Positions 1 through 5,119 are shown, numbered from the stretch's first letter. The stretch: DNA of 5,556 bases from Rhodospirillaceae bacterium (GCA_003488105.1 DNMS01000197.1:1-5556); one strand, 5' to 3'. Notes: a model not told the origin generated them from the letters alone. Translations and numbers: made by a program.

Positions 1-524
1 AACACCCGGGCGAAGGCGGCGGCATTGTCATAGGGGTTGATGGCGCCGCTTTGCGACAGGCCGCCCGACAGGGAAACGACCGTGTTTTTCGCGCCCTCGC
101 GCGGGATCACGGTTTGGCCGGCGGCGTGGATGGTCGCCCCCCAGCCGAGGCCCAGAAGCGCATCGGGCGCCAAGGCACCTGATACGAATTGTCCTGCCGC
201 CAGGCCGACGACGCGGCGCACGTCATCCTCGTCGATGGGGGCGGGGACGACGACGGCATCCTTCAGGTCGAAGCGGTCGCGCAGTGCATTCTCCGCCTCC
301 AGGCAGGGTGCCAAAGGCAGGTTTAGGGTCACGCGGACATGGCCCTCCCGCCGCGCTTCGTTGATGATCCGGTTCACAGTGGCGCGATTGAGTTTCACGC
401 GGTCAGCCACTTCCTGCTGTGTCTGTCCCTCGCGGAAGTGGTACCAGCAGATGCGTGCCACAAGCGCCGGATCGACGGCAGTGTAGCGGGCGCCGGAGGC
501 GTTGTTTTTAGGCCTTCTTACCAT
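1..524 (-). CDS. SorC/DeoR-family sugar-binding transcriptional regulator, 3'-truncated by window edge
   Basis: My reverse-strand translation gives 174 open codons running off the left edge. Residues about 34-58 form a helix-turn-helix (GQTQQEVADRV, then LNRATVNRIINEARREG), the classic N-terminal DNA-binding domain of SorC/DeoR sugar-responsive regulators. From about residue 75 the effector-binding domain begins, with the family-typical LGLGWGATIHA (about 124-134) and SLSGGLSQSGAINPYDNA (about 151-168). Family members are usually near 310-320 residues, so roughly 45% is missing beyond position 1. The ATG at 522-524 is preceded by AGGA (plus-strand 531-534) at 6-nt spacing, which supports this start. 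Such proteins bind a phosphorylated sugar or polyol in the cytoplasm and control a neighbouring catabolic or transport operon. The ligand cannot be inferred here. The gene lies 97 bp downstream of the hydrolase on the same strand, so co-transcription is possible but not shown. Confidence 0.88.
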   Translation of the reverse strand, partial: MVRRPKNNASGARYTAVDPALVARICWYHFREGQTQQEVADRVKLNRATVNRIINEARREGHVRVTLNLPLAPCLEAENALRDRFDLKDAVVVPAPIDEDDVRRVVGLAAGQFVSGALAPDALLGLGWGATIHAAGQTVIPREGAKNTVVSLSGGLSQSGAINPYDNAAAFARV

Positions 525-530
525 GCCGCA

Positions 531-534
531 TCCT
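531..534 (-). promoter_or_regulatory. Ribosome binding site of the SorC-type regulator
   Basis: On the reverse strand AGGA stands 6 nt before the ATG at 524. An ATG at 529-531 overlaps this site but is out of frame with the regulator, so the site decides in favour of 524. Confidence 0.5.
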
Positions 535-599
535 AGCCTTCTGGAGGGCACTAGGCGAGCTACAATGGCTTGAAAGTGCTGTCTTTCGGCTATCGGGGC

Positions 600-617
600 T
601 TCGGGTGTCCCCCCGAA
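600..617 (-). terminator. Hairpin just after the hydrolase stop (weak terminator candidate)
   Basis: TTCGGG (600-605) and CCCGAA (612-617) form a perfect 6-bp stem with a 6-nt loop, starting 4 nt beyond the hydrolase stop codon. An alternative pairing joins TCGGGG (593-598) to CCCCGA (611-616). No T-run follows on the minus strand, so an efficient intrinsic terminator is doubtful. It could instead be an attenuating or RNA-stabilising hairpin between the hydrolase and the regulator. The rest of 525-621 shows only a weak GAAAG/CTTTC inverted repeat (572-576/583-587). Confidence 0.25.
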
Positions 618-621
618 CGGA

Positions 622-1500
622 TTACACGGTTAATCCCATCAGGCGCAGCGCCGCCTGATGGACCGGGCTGTCCGGCCGGCCCAGTTCGCGGCTCATGGTG
701 AAATGATGGATGCCGGGCAGGTCCGTCTCGCGGACCGTCAATCCGGCGTCCCGCAGCGCCTGGGCGAAGTCCCGGCCGTGGCGGCGGAATTCGGTCAACT
801 CGCCCTCGCCGTAAAATACCGCGACAGGCGGCAGGCCCGGGCGCAGGTGGCGCATCGGGCTCAGGCGGTCGACCGCCGCGTCGTCCAGGTTCAGATAGCC
901 GTTGCGGTGGCTGAGGCGGATCGGGGTCAGGTCGTACATGCCGCTGGTCATGACGCAGCCTTTGACCGCGTCGGCGGGCAGGCCGTGGCCTGCCCAATCC
1001 GTGACCATCATCATCGCCGTCAGATGCGCGCCCGACGAATGTCCGGCGACGATCAGCCGCCCGGCGTCGGCGTTGAGGTCCGCCGCATGGGCGTGGACCC
1101 AGGCGACGGCGCGGCGGCATTGGTCGGCGATGTCGTCCAGCGAGGCCCCGGGGGCCAGGGAAAAGTTGACCGCTACGACGGCGGCCCCGGCGGCGATCAG
1201 GGCTGGGGCAAGATGGCTTTCGTTGACCTTGTCGCCCCGCGTCCAGGCGCCGCCGTGCAGGAACACCAACACTGGCGCCCCGGAGGCGCGGGCGGGAAAC
1301 AAGTCCATGACCTCGTCCGGGCCGGGTCCGTAGGCGACGTCGAGGCGGCAGTCCAGATCGGCCCGTGCCTGTGCGCTGGCGGCGGCGTTCTCTGCGACAT
1401 AGACGTCGCCGTCGGGCACCAGCGAACGCTGTTCATACTGATTGTCCAGTTCGGCCTGGTCGTAGTCGAGCCACACCTTGGCTGCGGCGGTTGCGGTCAT
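622..1500 (-). CDS. Alpha/beta hydrolase, kynurenine-formamidase-like esterase
   Basis: A complete 292-residue cytoplasmic alpha/beta hydrolase with no signal peptide. The oxyanion-hole motif HGGAW is at residues 82-86, matching the HGGxW signature of the kynurenine formamidase/arylformamidase and related esterase group. The nucleophile elbow GHSSG is at 153-157 with Ser155 as nucleophile. The probable base is His266 in GIHHFTM. The acid is probably Glu234 in YGEGELTEFRR, at the position where animal arylformamidase has Asp in a DSPEF-type motif. Length is typical. The ATG at 1498-1500 has GGAG (plus-strand 1507-1510) 6 nt upstream. The family hydrolyses N-formylkynurenine or other small esters and amides. 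No tryptophan-catabolism genes are visible next door, so the substrate is open. The gene starts 28 bp after the mgtE remnant on the same strand, so it may once have been the distal gene of an mgtE transcription unit. Confidence 0.9.
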   Translation of the reverse strand: MTATAAAKVWLDYDQAELDNQYEQRSLVPDGDVYVAENAAASAQARADLDCRLDVAYGPGPDEVMDLFPARASGAPVLVFLHGGAWTRGDKVNESHLAPALIAAGAAVVAVNFSLAPGASLDDIADQCRRAVAWVHAHAADLNADAGRLIVAGHSSGAHLTAMMMVTDWAGHGLPADAVKGCVMTSGMYDLTPIRLSHRNGYLNLDDAAVDRLSPMRHLRPGLPPVAVFYGEGELTEFRRHGRDFAQALRDAGLTVRETDLPGIHHFTMSRELGRPDSPVHQAALRLMGLTV

Positions 1501-1506
1501 GACGGT

Positions 1507-1510
1507 CTCC
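1507..1510 (-). promoter_or_regulatory. Ribosome binding site of the hydrolase
   Basis: GGAG on the reverse strand, 6 nt before the ATG at 1500. It fixes the start codon of the hydrolase. Confidence 0.55.
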
Positions 1511-1528
1511 GGTGTTTTGGAATGGGTC

Positions 1529-1675
1529 TTAGAGAAGGCCCGACAGAATAGTCGCGATGCCGAGGAAGGAAAAGAACCCGGCGATGTCGATCGCCGTGGT
1601 CAGGATGATCGATGACGCGACCGCCGGGTCCTGGCCCAGTTTGGTCAGCACCACGGGCACGATGGCCCCGGTCCG
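1529..1675 (-). pseudogene. mgtE: C-terminal remnant of an MgtE-family magnesium transporter
   Basis: Reading the reverse strand from about 1675 to the TAA at 1529-1531 gives 48 codons that match the extreme C terminus of MgtE. They include GAIVPVVLTKLGQDPAVAS, corresponding to the family's G-x-L-P-L-L-L-x-x-L-G-x-D-P-A pattern, and LTTAIDIAGFFSFLGIAT, corresponding to the last transmembrane helix region. The Asp of the T-x-x-x-D-x-x-G motif, which belongs to the Mg2+ pathway in MgtE, is retained. MgtE proteins are usually about 450 residues; everything before the last 48 is absent. Upstream in frame the MgtE resemblance stops where the short repeat starts (about 1673-1676), with no start codon before an in-frame TAG at 1730-1732. 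It is therefore a stump and cannot encode a transporter. The missing part was probably lost when the araC/tectonin segment arrived or when sequence was deleted between repeats. Confidence 0.82.
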
Positions 1676-1719
1676 CCCGGAAGCGGCCTTTCTTAGTCTA
1701 CATCCGGAACACGCCGAAG
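1673..1719. repeat. Left copy of a short direct intergenic repeat
   Basis: These 47 bases align without gaps to 4895-4941 with 41 identities by hand count. The last 20 (acatccggaacacgccgaag) are identical. The copies are in the same orientation and frame the araC/tectonin segment. Near its start the copy can fold as CCGC-ccggaa-GCGG (1673-1676/1683-1686). The right copy folds the same hexaloop with a changed but still complementary pair. On the reverse strand the copy reads F-G-V-F-R-M followed by a stop codon, so it is not coding here. The boundary on the mgtE side is abrupt; the similarity on the other side fades after 1719. Confidence 0.7.
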
Positions 1720-1743
1720 GGCTTGGGCTCTATGGGCGCGCGC

Positions 1744-2730
1744 CTAGCGGCTTCGCTTGATCGCTCCCGGCGTCACGCCGAACATATCCTTGAAGGCCCG
1801 ACTGAAATTGCTGACGTGGTTGTAGCCAACCTGCCAGGCAATGCCCTTGATGGGCTCGTCCGTTTGTTCGATCAATTGACGGGCCTGCGACAGGCGCGTG
1901 TTTCGTAGCACCTCGAAAACCGATCCGTCGTATATCTCACGGAAGGCGTTGTTCAGACGTTTTTCGGAGAGCCCAGCCGTGAGCGCGAGTTCCGCCAGGC
2001 TCGGTGGCTCCTGAAGACAGTCCAGCAACCGCTCGTGGGCGCGTGCCACGTTCTTCCGCTCTGCGCGGGTCAATCTTTGCCTGGGCGGTGGTGCTTGATC
2101 GAGCGCGCGCGCAACCATCGTGATGTACATCAGCGCCGCGCTTTCCATCTGGATACGCTGCAGCTGGCCGCTGAGGCCCGGTATGGTCATCTCCGTCACC
2201 GAGCGGCGCATTTCCGGCGTTACCGGAAACGGCGTGAAGGCATGGGTTTCTTCTTCCGGGTCCAACATGTTTCTCAGGACGTCCGGTACTTCACCTTCGA
2301 AAAAGCGCGCCAACACTTCCGGCGGCGCCGCCACGGTAAAGTTTTTGACCTCGACGCCGGCTTTCAGATGAAACGTGCCGGGTGTGCCCTGATAGCGCAT
2401 GTTGTAGCCCTGCGATTGCGAGAACTCGTAGGTATCGCCGTTGGGGTATTTCAGGGTCGCCTGACCCTTGAGCAACATGATGCTGACCATGCGCGGCGTC
2501 CCGTCCATTGGGTCGAAAGCGAGCGACATATCGTGGGCTGGAACGAAGCGGTTGATGTTGATGATCATCCCGTTCGGCAACTCGAACATCTGAATGTCGC
2601 TCTCGCCCATGCTTTCCGCGAGCGCGGCCTGCTGCTCGATGACGATTTTCTCGGCTTCGCCGTCGGCGGTCGTTACTTCCAAATTGGTGGGAAGCCCTTG
2701 GAGTGGGCTCTCGGTCTCATTGTCTTTCAT
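1744..2730 (-). CDS. AraC-family transcriptional regulator
   Basis: A complete 328-residue cytoplasmic regulator. Residues about 45-215 form an N-terminal sensing region with beta-rich stretches (for example MVSIMLLKGQATLKYPNG, 81-98) and no recognisable ligand motif. Residues about 222-326 are the AraC/XylS DNA-binding domain. Its first helix-turn-helix is SLAELALTAGLSEKRLNNAF (244-263). The second is IKGIAWQVGYNHVSNFSRAF (294-313), ending FGVTPGAIKR. The pattern A-R-A-H-x-x-L-L-x-x-L-x-x-P-P-S-L-A-E-L-A resembles the PchR/YbtA-like subgroup, many of whose members control siderophore genes, but no siderophore genes are seen here. The start at 2728-2730 has only a weak AGG (plus-strand 2740-2742) 9 nt upstream. 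The gene is divergent from the tectonin gene across a 201-bp AT-rich region, so it is the obvious candidate regulator of that gene and of itself. Its 3' end lies about 25 bp from the left repeat. Confidence 0.9.
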   Translation of the reverse strand: MKDNETESPLQGLPTNLEVTTADGEAEKIVIEQQAALAESMGESDIQMFELPNGMIININRFVPAHDMSLAFDPMDGTPRMVSIMLLKGQATLKYPNGDTYEFSQSQGYNMRYQGTPGTFHLKAGVEVKNFTVAAPPEVLARFFEGEVPDVLRNMLDPEEETHAFTPFPVTPEMRRSVTEMTIPGLSGQLQRIQMESAALMYITMVARALDQAPPPRQRLTRAERKNVARAHERLLDCLQEPPSLAELALTAGLSEKRLNNAFREIYDGSVFEVLRNTRLSQARQLIEQTDEPIKGIAWQVGYNHVSNFSRAFKDMFGVTPGAIKRSR

Positions 2731-2820
2731 CTTACTTTACCTGGTCTTGGATCGGCGACTTTATGCGCTGCCCTGTAAGTCCGGCAGGTGGCTGCGGTTT
2801 CGCAACATCCGGCAGTTTCA

Positions 2821-2830
2821 GATAATTATC
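2821..2830. promoter_or_regulatory. Perfect 10-bp palindrome GATAATTATC, candidate operator
   Basis: GATAATTATC equals its own reverse complement. It lies 90 bp from the AraC-type start and 101 bp from the tectonin start. The half-site GATAAT resembles the repeated unit of Fur-type boxes, but a full 19-bp Fur box is not present. It may be an operator half or simply AT-rich promoter sequence. Confidence 0.28.
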
Positions 2831-2840
2831 GGGCATTTCC

Positions 2841-2879
2841 AATAAGTATCAAAAATTGATCTGAATAAAACTACTTATT
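2841..2879. repeat. Nested inverted repeats in the divergent promoter region
   Basis: Outer arms AATAAGTA (2841-2848) and TACTTATT (2872-2879) are perfect 8-bp complements separated by 23 nt. Inside them ATCAA (2848-2852) and TTGAT (2856-2860) form a second inverted repeat around AAA. The block ends 52 bp before the tectonin start, a position suited to a promoter or activator site. AraC-family proteins usually bind direct repeats, so another factor or a cruciform is also possible. Confidence 0.35.
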
Positions 2880-2916
2880 ACCATTTATTTCTAACAACTT
2901 AATCGAATCACGGGAC

Positions 2917-2924
2917 GTAGGGGG
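2917..2924 (+). promoter_or_regulatory. Ribosome binding site of the tectonin gene
   Basis: A purine-rich GTAGGGGG stands 7 nt before the ATG at 2932. The start at 2932 also yields the intact signal peptide, so it is preferred to the in-frame ATG at 2947. Confidence 0.5.
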
Positions 2925-2931
2925 CTTTCGC

Positions 2932-4830
2932 ATGCGCCATTTTATTATGACGATTGGCGGTTCTATTTTAACCGTCATGCTAGGCATCGTTGCACTGGAT
3001 GCAAAAGCTGAAGTTACCTGCCGCGGGTTCGATAAAAACAATAAATGGATAGCCAACTGTACGGGTAAATTTATCTGGAAACCGGATCCCTACCCAACCC
3101 GGGAGCCTGTTACCGCGCTGAAAGGTGCGAGGGAAGTGATGTTAGAGCTGCTCAAGCATCCAGCGGTGATTACCACGATGATGGAGAGCATGGCGAAGGT
3201 GCAGAAAATAGCCAACGTCAAAAAATATGTTTCAGACCAATGGGAATTAATAAGGCGGCAGTCTCCAGCTGATAACCAAGTGATGCACAACTTGCTGTTC
3301 GCAACCATGCTGTTGGAGATGAACAATCCAAAAGCACCGACGCATGCAAAACAGCTCATTGCCTCATTTGAAGCCTATATCAGGTCTTATCAGACGCATA
3401 TGGCCCAAGACGCCTTGAATGCCTACGACGCATGGAAAATAGGCGATTTGGAGTTCAAAAAGCGAAGTGGCCAGCATAAGACCATGCTGGGGCTGGTCGA
3501 TTACGGCTCGCCCCCTCCGGATTTCAGCCAGGCGGGGCAAGCGGTTTTGATTGCAGCGTCTGTGGCCCCTTCACTTGCGGGATCGATGGCTGCAATTCAG
3601 AGTTTTGGCGCGGCACTTGCTTCGGCACATGCGGCGACAAGTGCGGCTGTAACCGCGGGTCTTACGGGCGGCACCGCCGCGACCGCCGGTGGCTCCAGCG
3701 CCGGTACCGCGGGGTCCCTGTTCGCGACCGGGGTAACGGGATCATCGACAGCCATGGCCGGCGCAATGGTTGTCGCCTTGCCGTTTGCCATCATTGCGGG
3801 GGCCGCAATTAACCAGTTTGTCGCGATTGTTTCAGCACGCCCGAAACTGGAAGCCGCCCTGAGGGAGGCCCAAAAGCCCGTCAGTTTTAAGAAATTGATG
3901 GCCACAGCCGAAGGCAGAAACAAGGTGTCCATGTATTGGAACTTGGCCCTGGCCCCCCCCGATCAGAAGCATCACATGTACGTTTTGGATGGGGCGTTGA
4001 ATGGGGCGGTTACTCAGGCCTATCAACTCTGGAAAAACCCGCCGCAAAAAATTGCGATGCCGACATCCGGTCAAGGCAAATGGCAAAGCGGGGGTTTTCA
4101 AATTACAGCGGGGCTTCCCGCCGTTGGTGGGGCATCCGGGAAATCATCCGTGAAGTCCTCCAAATCCGTGCACCCATCCAAATGGCAGTTTGCAACGCTT
4201 CCGGGGGGTGCAATTGATATCGCTGTTGGCGATGACAATCGTGCCGCCGTCGTCGGCCCCGATCAAACGATCTGGTTTCAAAAAGGGAATTCCTGGACAA
4301 AAATCGAAGGCAAGGCATTGCGGATCGCCATTGCCGGTAAGCAGCCCTGGATCGTTGCCATCGATGGCACGATCTGGCGCCGGGATGGCAATAAATGGAC
4401 CGGGATAAAAGGCCCGAAGGCTTATGATATTGGGGCCAAAGGCGAGGCGGTCTGGATCATTGCCGGCAAGGAGGGACCCGCGGGATATGGCGTTTATTCC
4501 TGGACCGGGAACAATTGGAAAAGCCACGGCGGTGAAGCCATCCGCATTGCCGTCAAGCCGGATGGCTACCCCTGGGTCGTGACCGCCAATCAAGAAACGT
4601 GGGTCATGGTCAAAGGGAAATGGAAAAAATCCAGCGGTGCCGGAGTAGATATCTCCAGCAACCCGTCGGGTGTGCCGATGGTTGTCGGCATGGACGGTAA
4701 TATCTGGGCCTATGACGTCCCGTCGCAACAATGGGCGAATACCAAGAAAAAAGGGGTCTCTGTTGCCTTTGGGCCGGATGGAAAAGCTTGGTATGTCGAC
4801 ACGAAGCTCAAAATTCACAAACAGAAATAG
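2932..4830 (+). CDS. Secreted protein with Gly/Ala-rich hydrophobic region and C-terminal tectonin beta-propeller
   Basis: A complete 632-residue protein whose N-terminal two thirds I do not recognise. Residues 1-26 are a Sec-type signal peptide with a hydrophobic core (about 4-22) and probable cleavage after AKA (24-26). The only two cysteines, Cys30 and Cys43, lie just after the cleavage site and could form a disulfide. Residues about 60-190 look largely helical. Residues about 202-300 are Gly/Ala/Ser/Thr-rich, with hydrophobic stretches at about 203-242 and 276-300 joined by a flexible Gly/Thr linker. A Lys/Ser-rich linker (about 400-416) leads into six tectonin-like repeats starting near Trp418, Trp455, Trp489, Trp529, Trp564 and Trp601. 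Each has the pattern hydrophobic-D/R-I-A, P/V-W-x-V, I-W and a final N-x-W. Tectonin propellers in animal and Physarum proteins bind sugars or lipopolysaccharide, so a surface lectin-like role is inferred, not shown. It is divergent from the AraC regulator and AT-richer than the window's flanks. Confidence 0.85.
   Translation: MRHFIMTIGGSILTVMLGIVALDAKAEVTCRGFDKNNKWIANCTGKFIWKPDPYPTREPVTALKGAREVMLELLKHPAVITTMMESMAKVQKIANVKKYVSDQWELIRRQSPADNQVMHNLLFATMLLEMNNPKAPTHAKQLIASFEAYIRSYQTHMAQDALNAYDAWKIGDLEFKKRSGQHKTMLGLVDYGSPPPDFSQAGQAVLIAASVAPSLAGSMAAIQSFGAALASAHAATSAAVTAGLTGGTAATAGGSSAGTAGSLFATGVTGSSTAMAGAMVVALPFAIIAGAAINQFVAIVSARPKLEAALREAQKPVSFKKLMATAEGRNKVSMYWNLALAPPDQKHHMYVLDGALNGAVTQAYQLWKNPPQKIAMPTSGQGKWQSGGFQITAGLPAVGGASGKSSVKSSKSVHPSKWQFATLPGGAIDIAVGDDNRAAVVGPDQTIWFQKGNSWTKIEGKALRIAIAGKQPWIVAIDGTIWRRDGNKWTGIKGPKAYDIGAKGEAVWIIAGKEGPAGYGVYSWTGNNWKSHGGEAIRIAVKPDGYPWVVTANQETWVMVKGKWKKSSGAGVDISSNPSGVPMVVGMDGNIWAYDVPSQQWANTKKKGVSVAFGPDGKAWYVDTKLKIHKQK
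4183..4827 (+). other. Six tectonin-like beta-propeller repeats (within the secreted protein)
   Basis: Residues about 418-632 divide into six blades of 34-40 residues, with a Trp opening each blade at 418, 455, 489, 529, 564 and 601. Shared core segments include AIDIAVG, LRIAIAG, AYDIGAK, AIRIAVK, GVDISSN and VSVAFG, each followed by a W/V-V strand and, in most blades, an IW strand. Six blades is the number in closed tectonin propellers, so the domain looks complete. The last blade is shortest and ends at the C terminus, where closure by the strand before blade one would be expected. Confidence 0.75.
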
Positions 4831-4894
4831 AGATGATTCCTGTCTAGGGGGGCATTAGGGGCCGCTCCCACCACGTCATAAAATTTTCGGCCTG

Positions 4895-4941
4895 CCACCC
4901 GGAAGTGGCCCTTCTTGGACGACATCCGGAACACGCCGAAG
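4895..4941. repeat. Right copy of the short direct intergenic repeat
   Basis: Partner of 1673-1719, same orientation, 41 of 47 bases identical. It folds GCCAC-ccggaa-GTGGC (4894-4898/4905-4909). Compared with the left copy, one G-C pair has become A-T with both sides changed, so pairing is kept. Overlapping its end, ACACGC-cgaa-GCGTGT (4931-4936/4941-4946) forms a second perfect stem, which on the reverse strand has a C(UUCG)G loop. The left copy lacks the second stem. The full element may extend on both sides (roughly 4840-4976, including GGCGCGC/GCGCGCC at 4948-4954/4970-4976), but only the 47 bases are supported by comparison. Confidence 0.7.
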
Positions 4942-4978
4942 CGTGTCGGCGCGCCGGGCGTGAAAGGCTGCGCGCCGC

Positions 4979-5023
4979 GATTGGCAGCACTCGTACCGAT
5001 AGGCTGCTAATCTATTGTTTTTT
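4979..5023 (+). terminator. Candidate Rho-independent terminator downstream of the tectonin gene
   Basis: GATTGGCAGC (4979-4988) pairs with GCTGCTAATC (5003-5012) over 10 bp with one G-U wobble. The 14-nt loop contains a small extra TCG/CGA stem (4991-4993/4997-4999). A T-rich tail follows, including six consecutive T at 5018-5023. This is the expected form of an intrinsic terminator reading plus-strand. It lies about 150 nt after the tectonin stop and just before the usg leader, so it would insulate usg from the tectonin transcript. The stretch 4831-4978 otherwise holds only the right repeat and its hairpins. Confidence 0.55.
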
Positions 5024-5035
5024 ATGTATTAATTA

Positions 5036-5065
5036 TTGACGCTGGGGATTCCCAGAGGCGACAAT
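5036..5065 (+). promoter_or_regulatory. Possible sigma70-type promoter for usg
   Basis: TTGACG (5036-5041) matches the alphaproteobacterial -35 core TTGAC. After 18 bp comes GACAAT (5060-5065), a 4-of-6 match to the -10 consensus. It follows directly on the candidate terminator and an AT-rich stretch, and would give a leader of roughly 45-50 nt. The spacer holds a small hairpin CTGGG-gatt-CCCAG (5042-5055). The -10 is mediocre, so this is tentative. Confidence 0.3.
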
Positions 5066-5107
5066 TCAGGTGATCCAGGGAGGACATGCAAGCCACGCAA
5101 CCAAGAC

Positions 5108-5113
5108 GGAGGG
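5108..5113 (+). promoter_or_regulatory. Ribosome binding site of usg
   Basis: GGAGGG ends 6 nt before the ATG at 5120. It selects this start over the upstream in-frame TTG at 5036, which would add 28 residues without family resemblance. Confidence 0.65.
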
Positions 5114-5119
5114 TTAGAC

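Larger units (their letters stand above)
2731..2931. promoter_or_regulatory. Divergent AT-rich control region between araC-type and tectonin genes
   Basis: This gap carries both 5' ends and must hold both promoters. Bases 2821-2910 contain only 23 G or C out of 90 by hand count, in strong contrast to the GC-rich flanks. It contains a perfect 10-bp palindrome (2821-2830) and nested inverted repeats (2841-2879), listed separately. I found no -35/-10 pair of convincing quality and do not assign one. The AraC-family neighbour makes operator sites here likely. Confidence 0.6.

Noticed and set aside
658..1551. Long plus-strand ORF opposite the hydrolase
   Set aside because: Antisense shadow of a high-GC gene; its translation has no domain, whereas the minus strand carries an intact hydrolase with catalytic motifs.
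1557..1908. Small plus-strand ORFs across the mgtE remnant and the end of the AraC-type gene
   Set aside because: They are antisense to the MgtE-like C terminus and the AraC DNA-binding domain and have no homology-like features.
2035..2778. Plus-strand ORF opposite the AraC-type regulator
   Set aside because: Shadow reading rich in Arg and His with no recognisable motif; the opposite strand is a clear AraC-family protein.
2731..2931. CRISPR array, tRNA or riboswitch in the AT-rich gap
   Set aside because: No regularly spaced repeats, cloverleaf or recognisable aptamer core could be seen.
4144..4818. Minus-strand 224-codon ORF opposite the tectonin repeats
   Set aside because: Shadow frame; its apparent regularity simply mirrors the repeated propeller blades on the plus strand.
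4815..4925. Reverse-strand 36-codon ORF reading MSSKKGHFRVAGRKFYD and onward across the right repeat
   Set aside because: It has no convincing ribosome binding site, overlaps the end of the tectonin gene, and the same frame in the left copy has a stop directly after the FGVFRM segment. Conservation looks like that of a structured repeat, not a protein.
1676..4941. A classic insertion sequence or integron unit
   Set aside because: No transposase, integrase or terminal inverted repeats are visible; the bracketing repeats are direct and imperfect.
5036..5119. N-terminal extension of Usg from a TTG start at 5036
   Set aside because: The added 28 residues do not resemble the family, while GGAGGG at 5108-5113 places the start at 5120.
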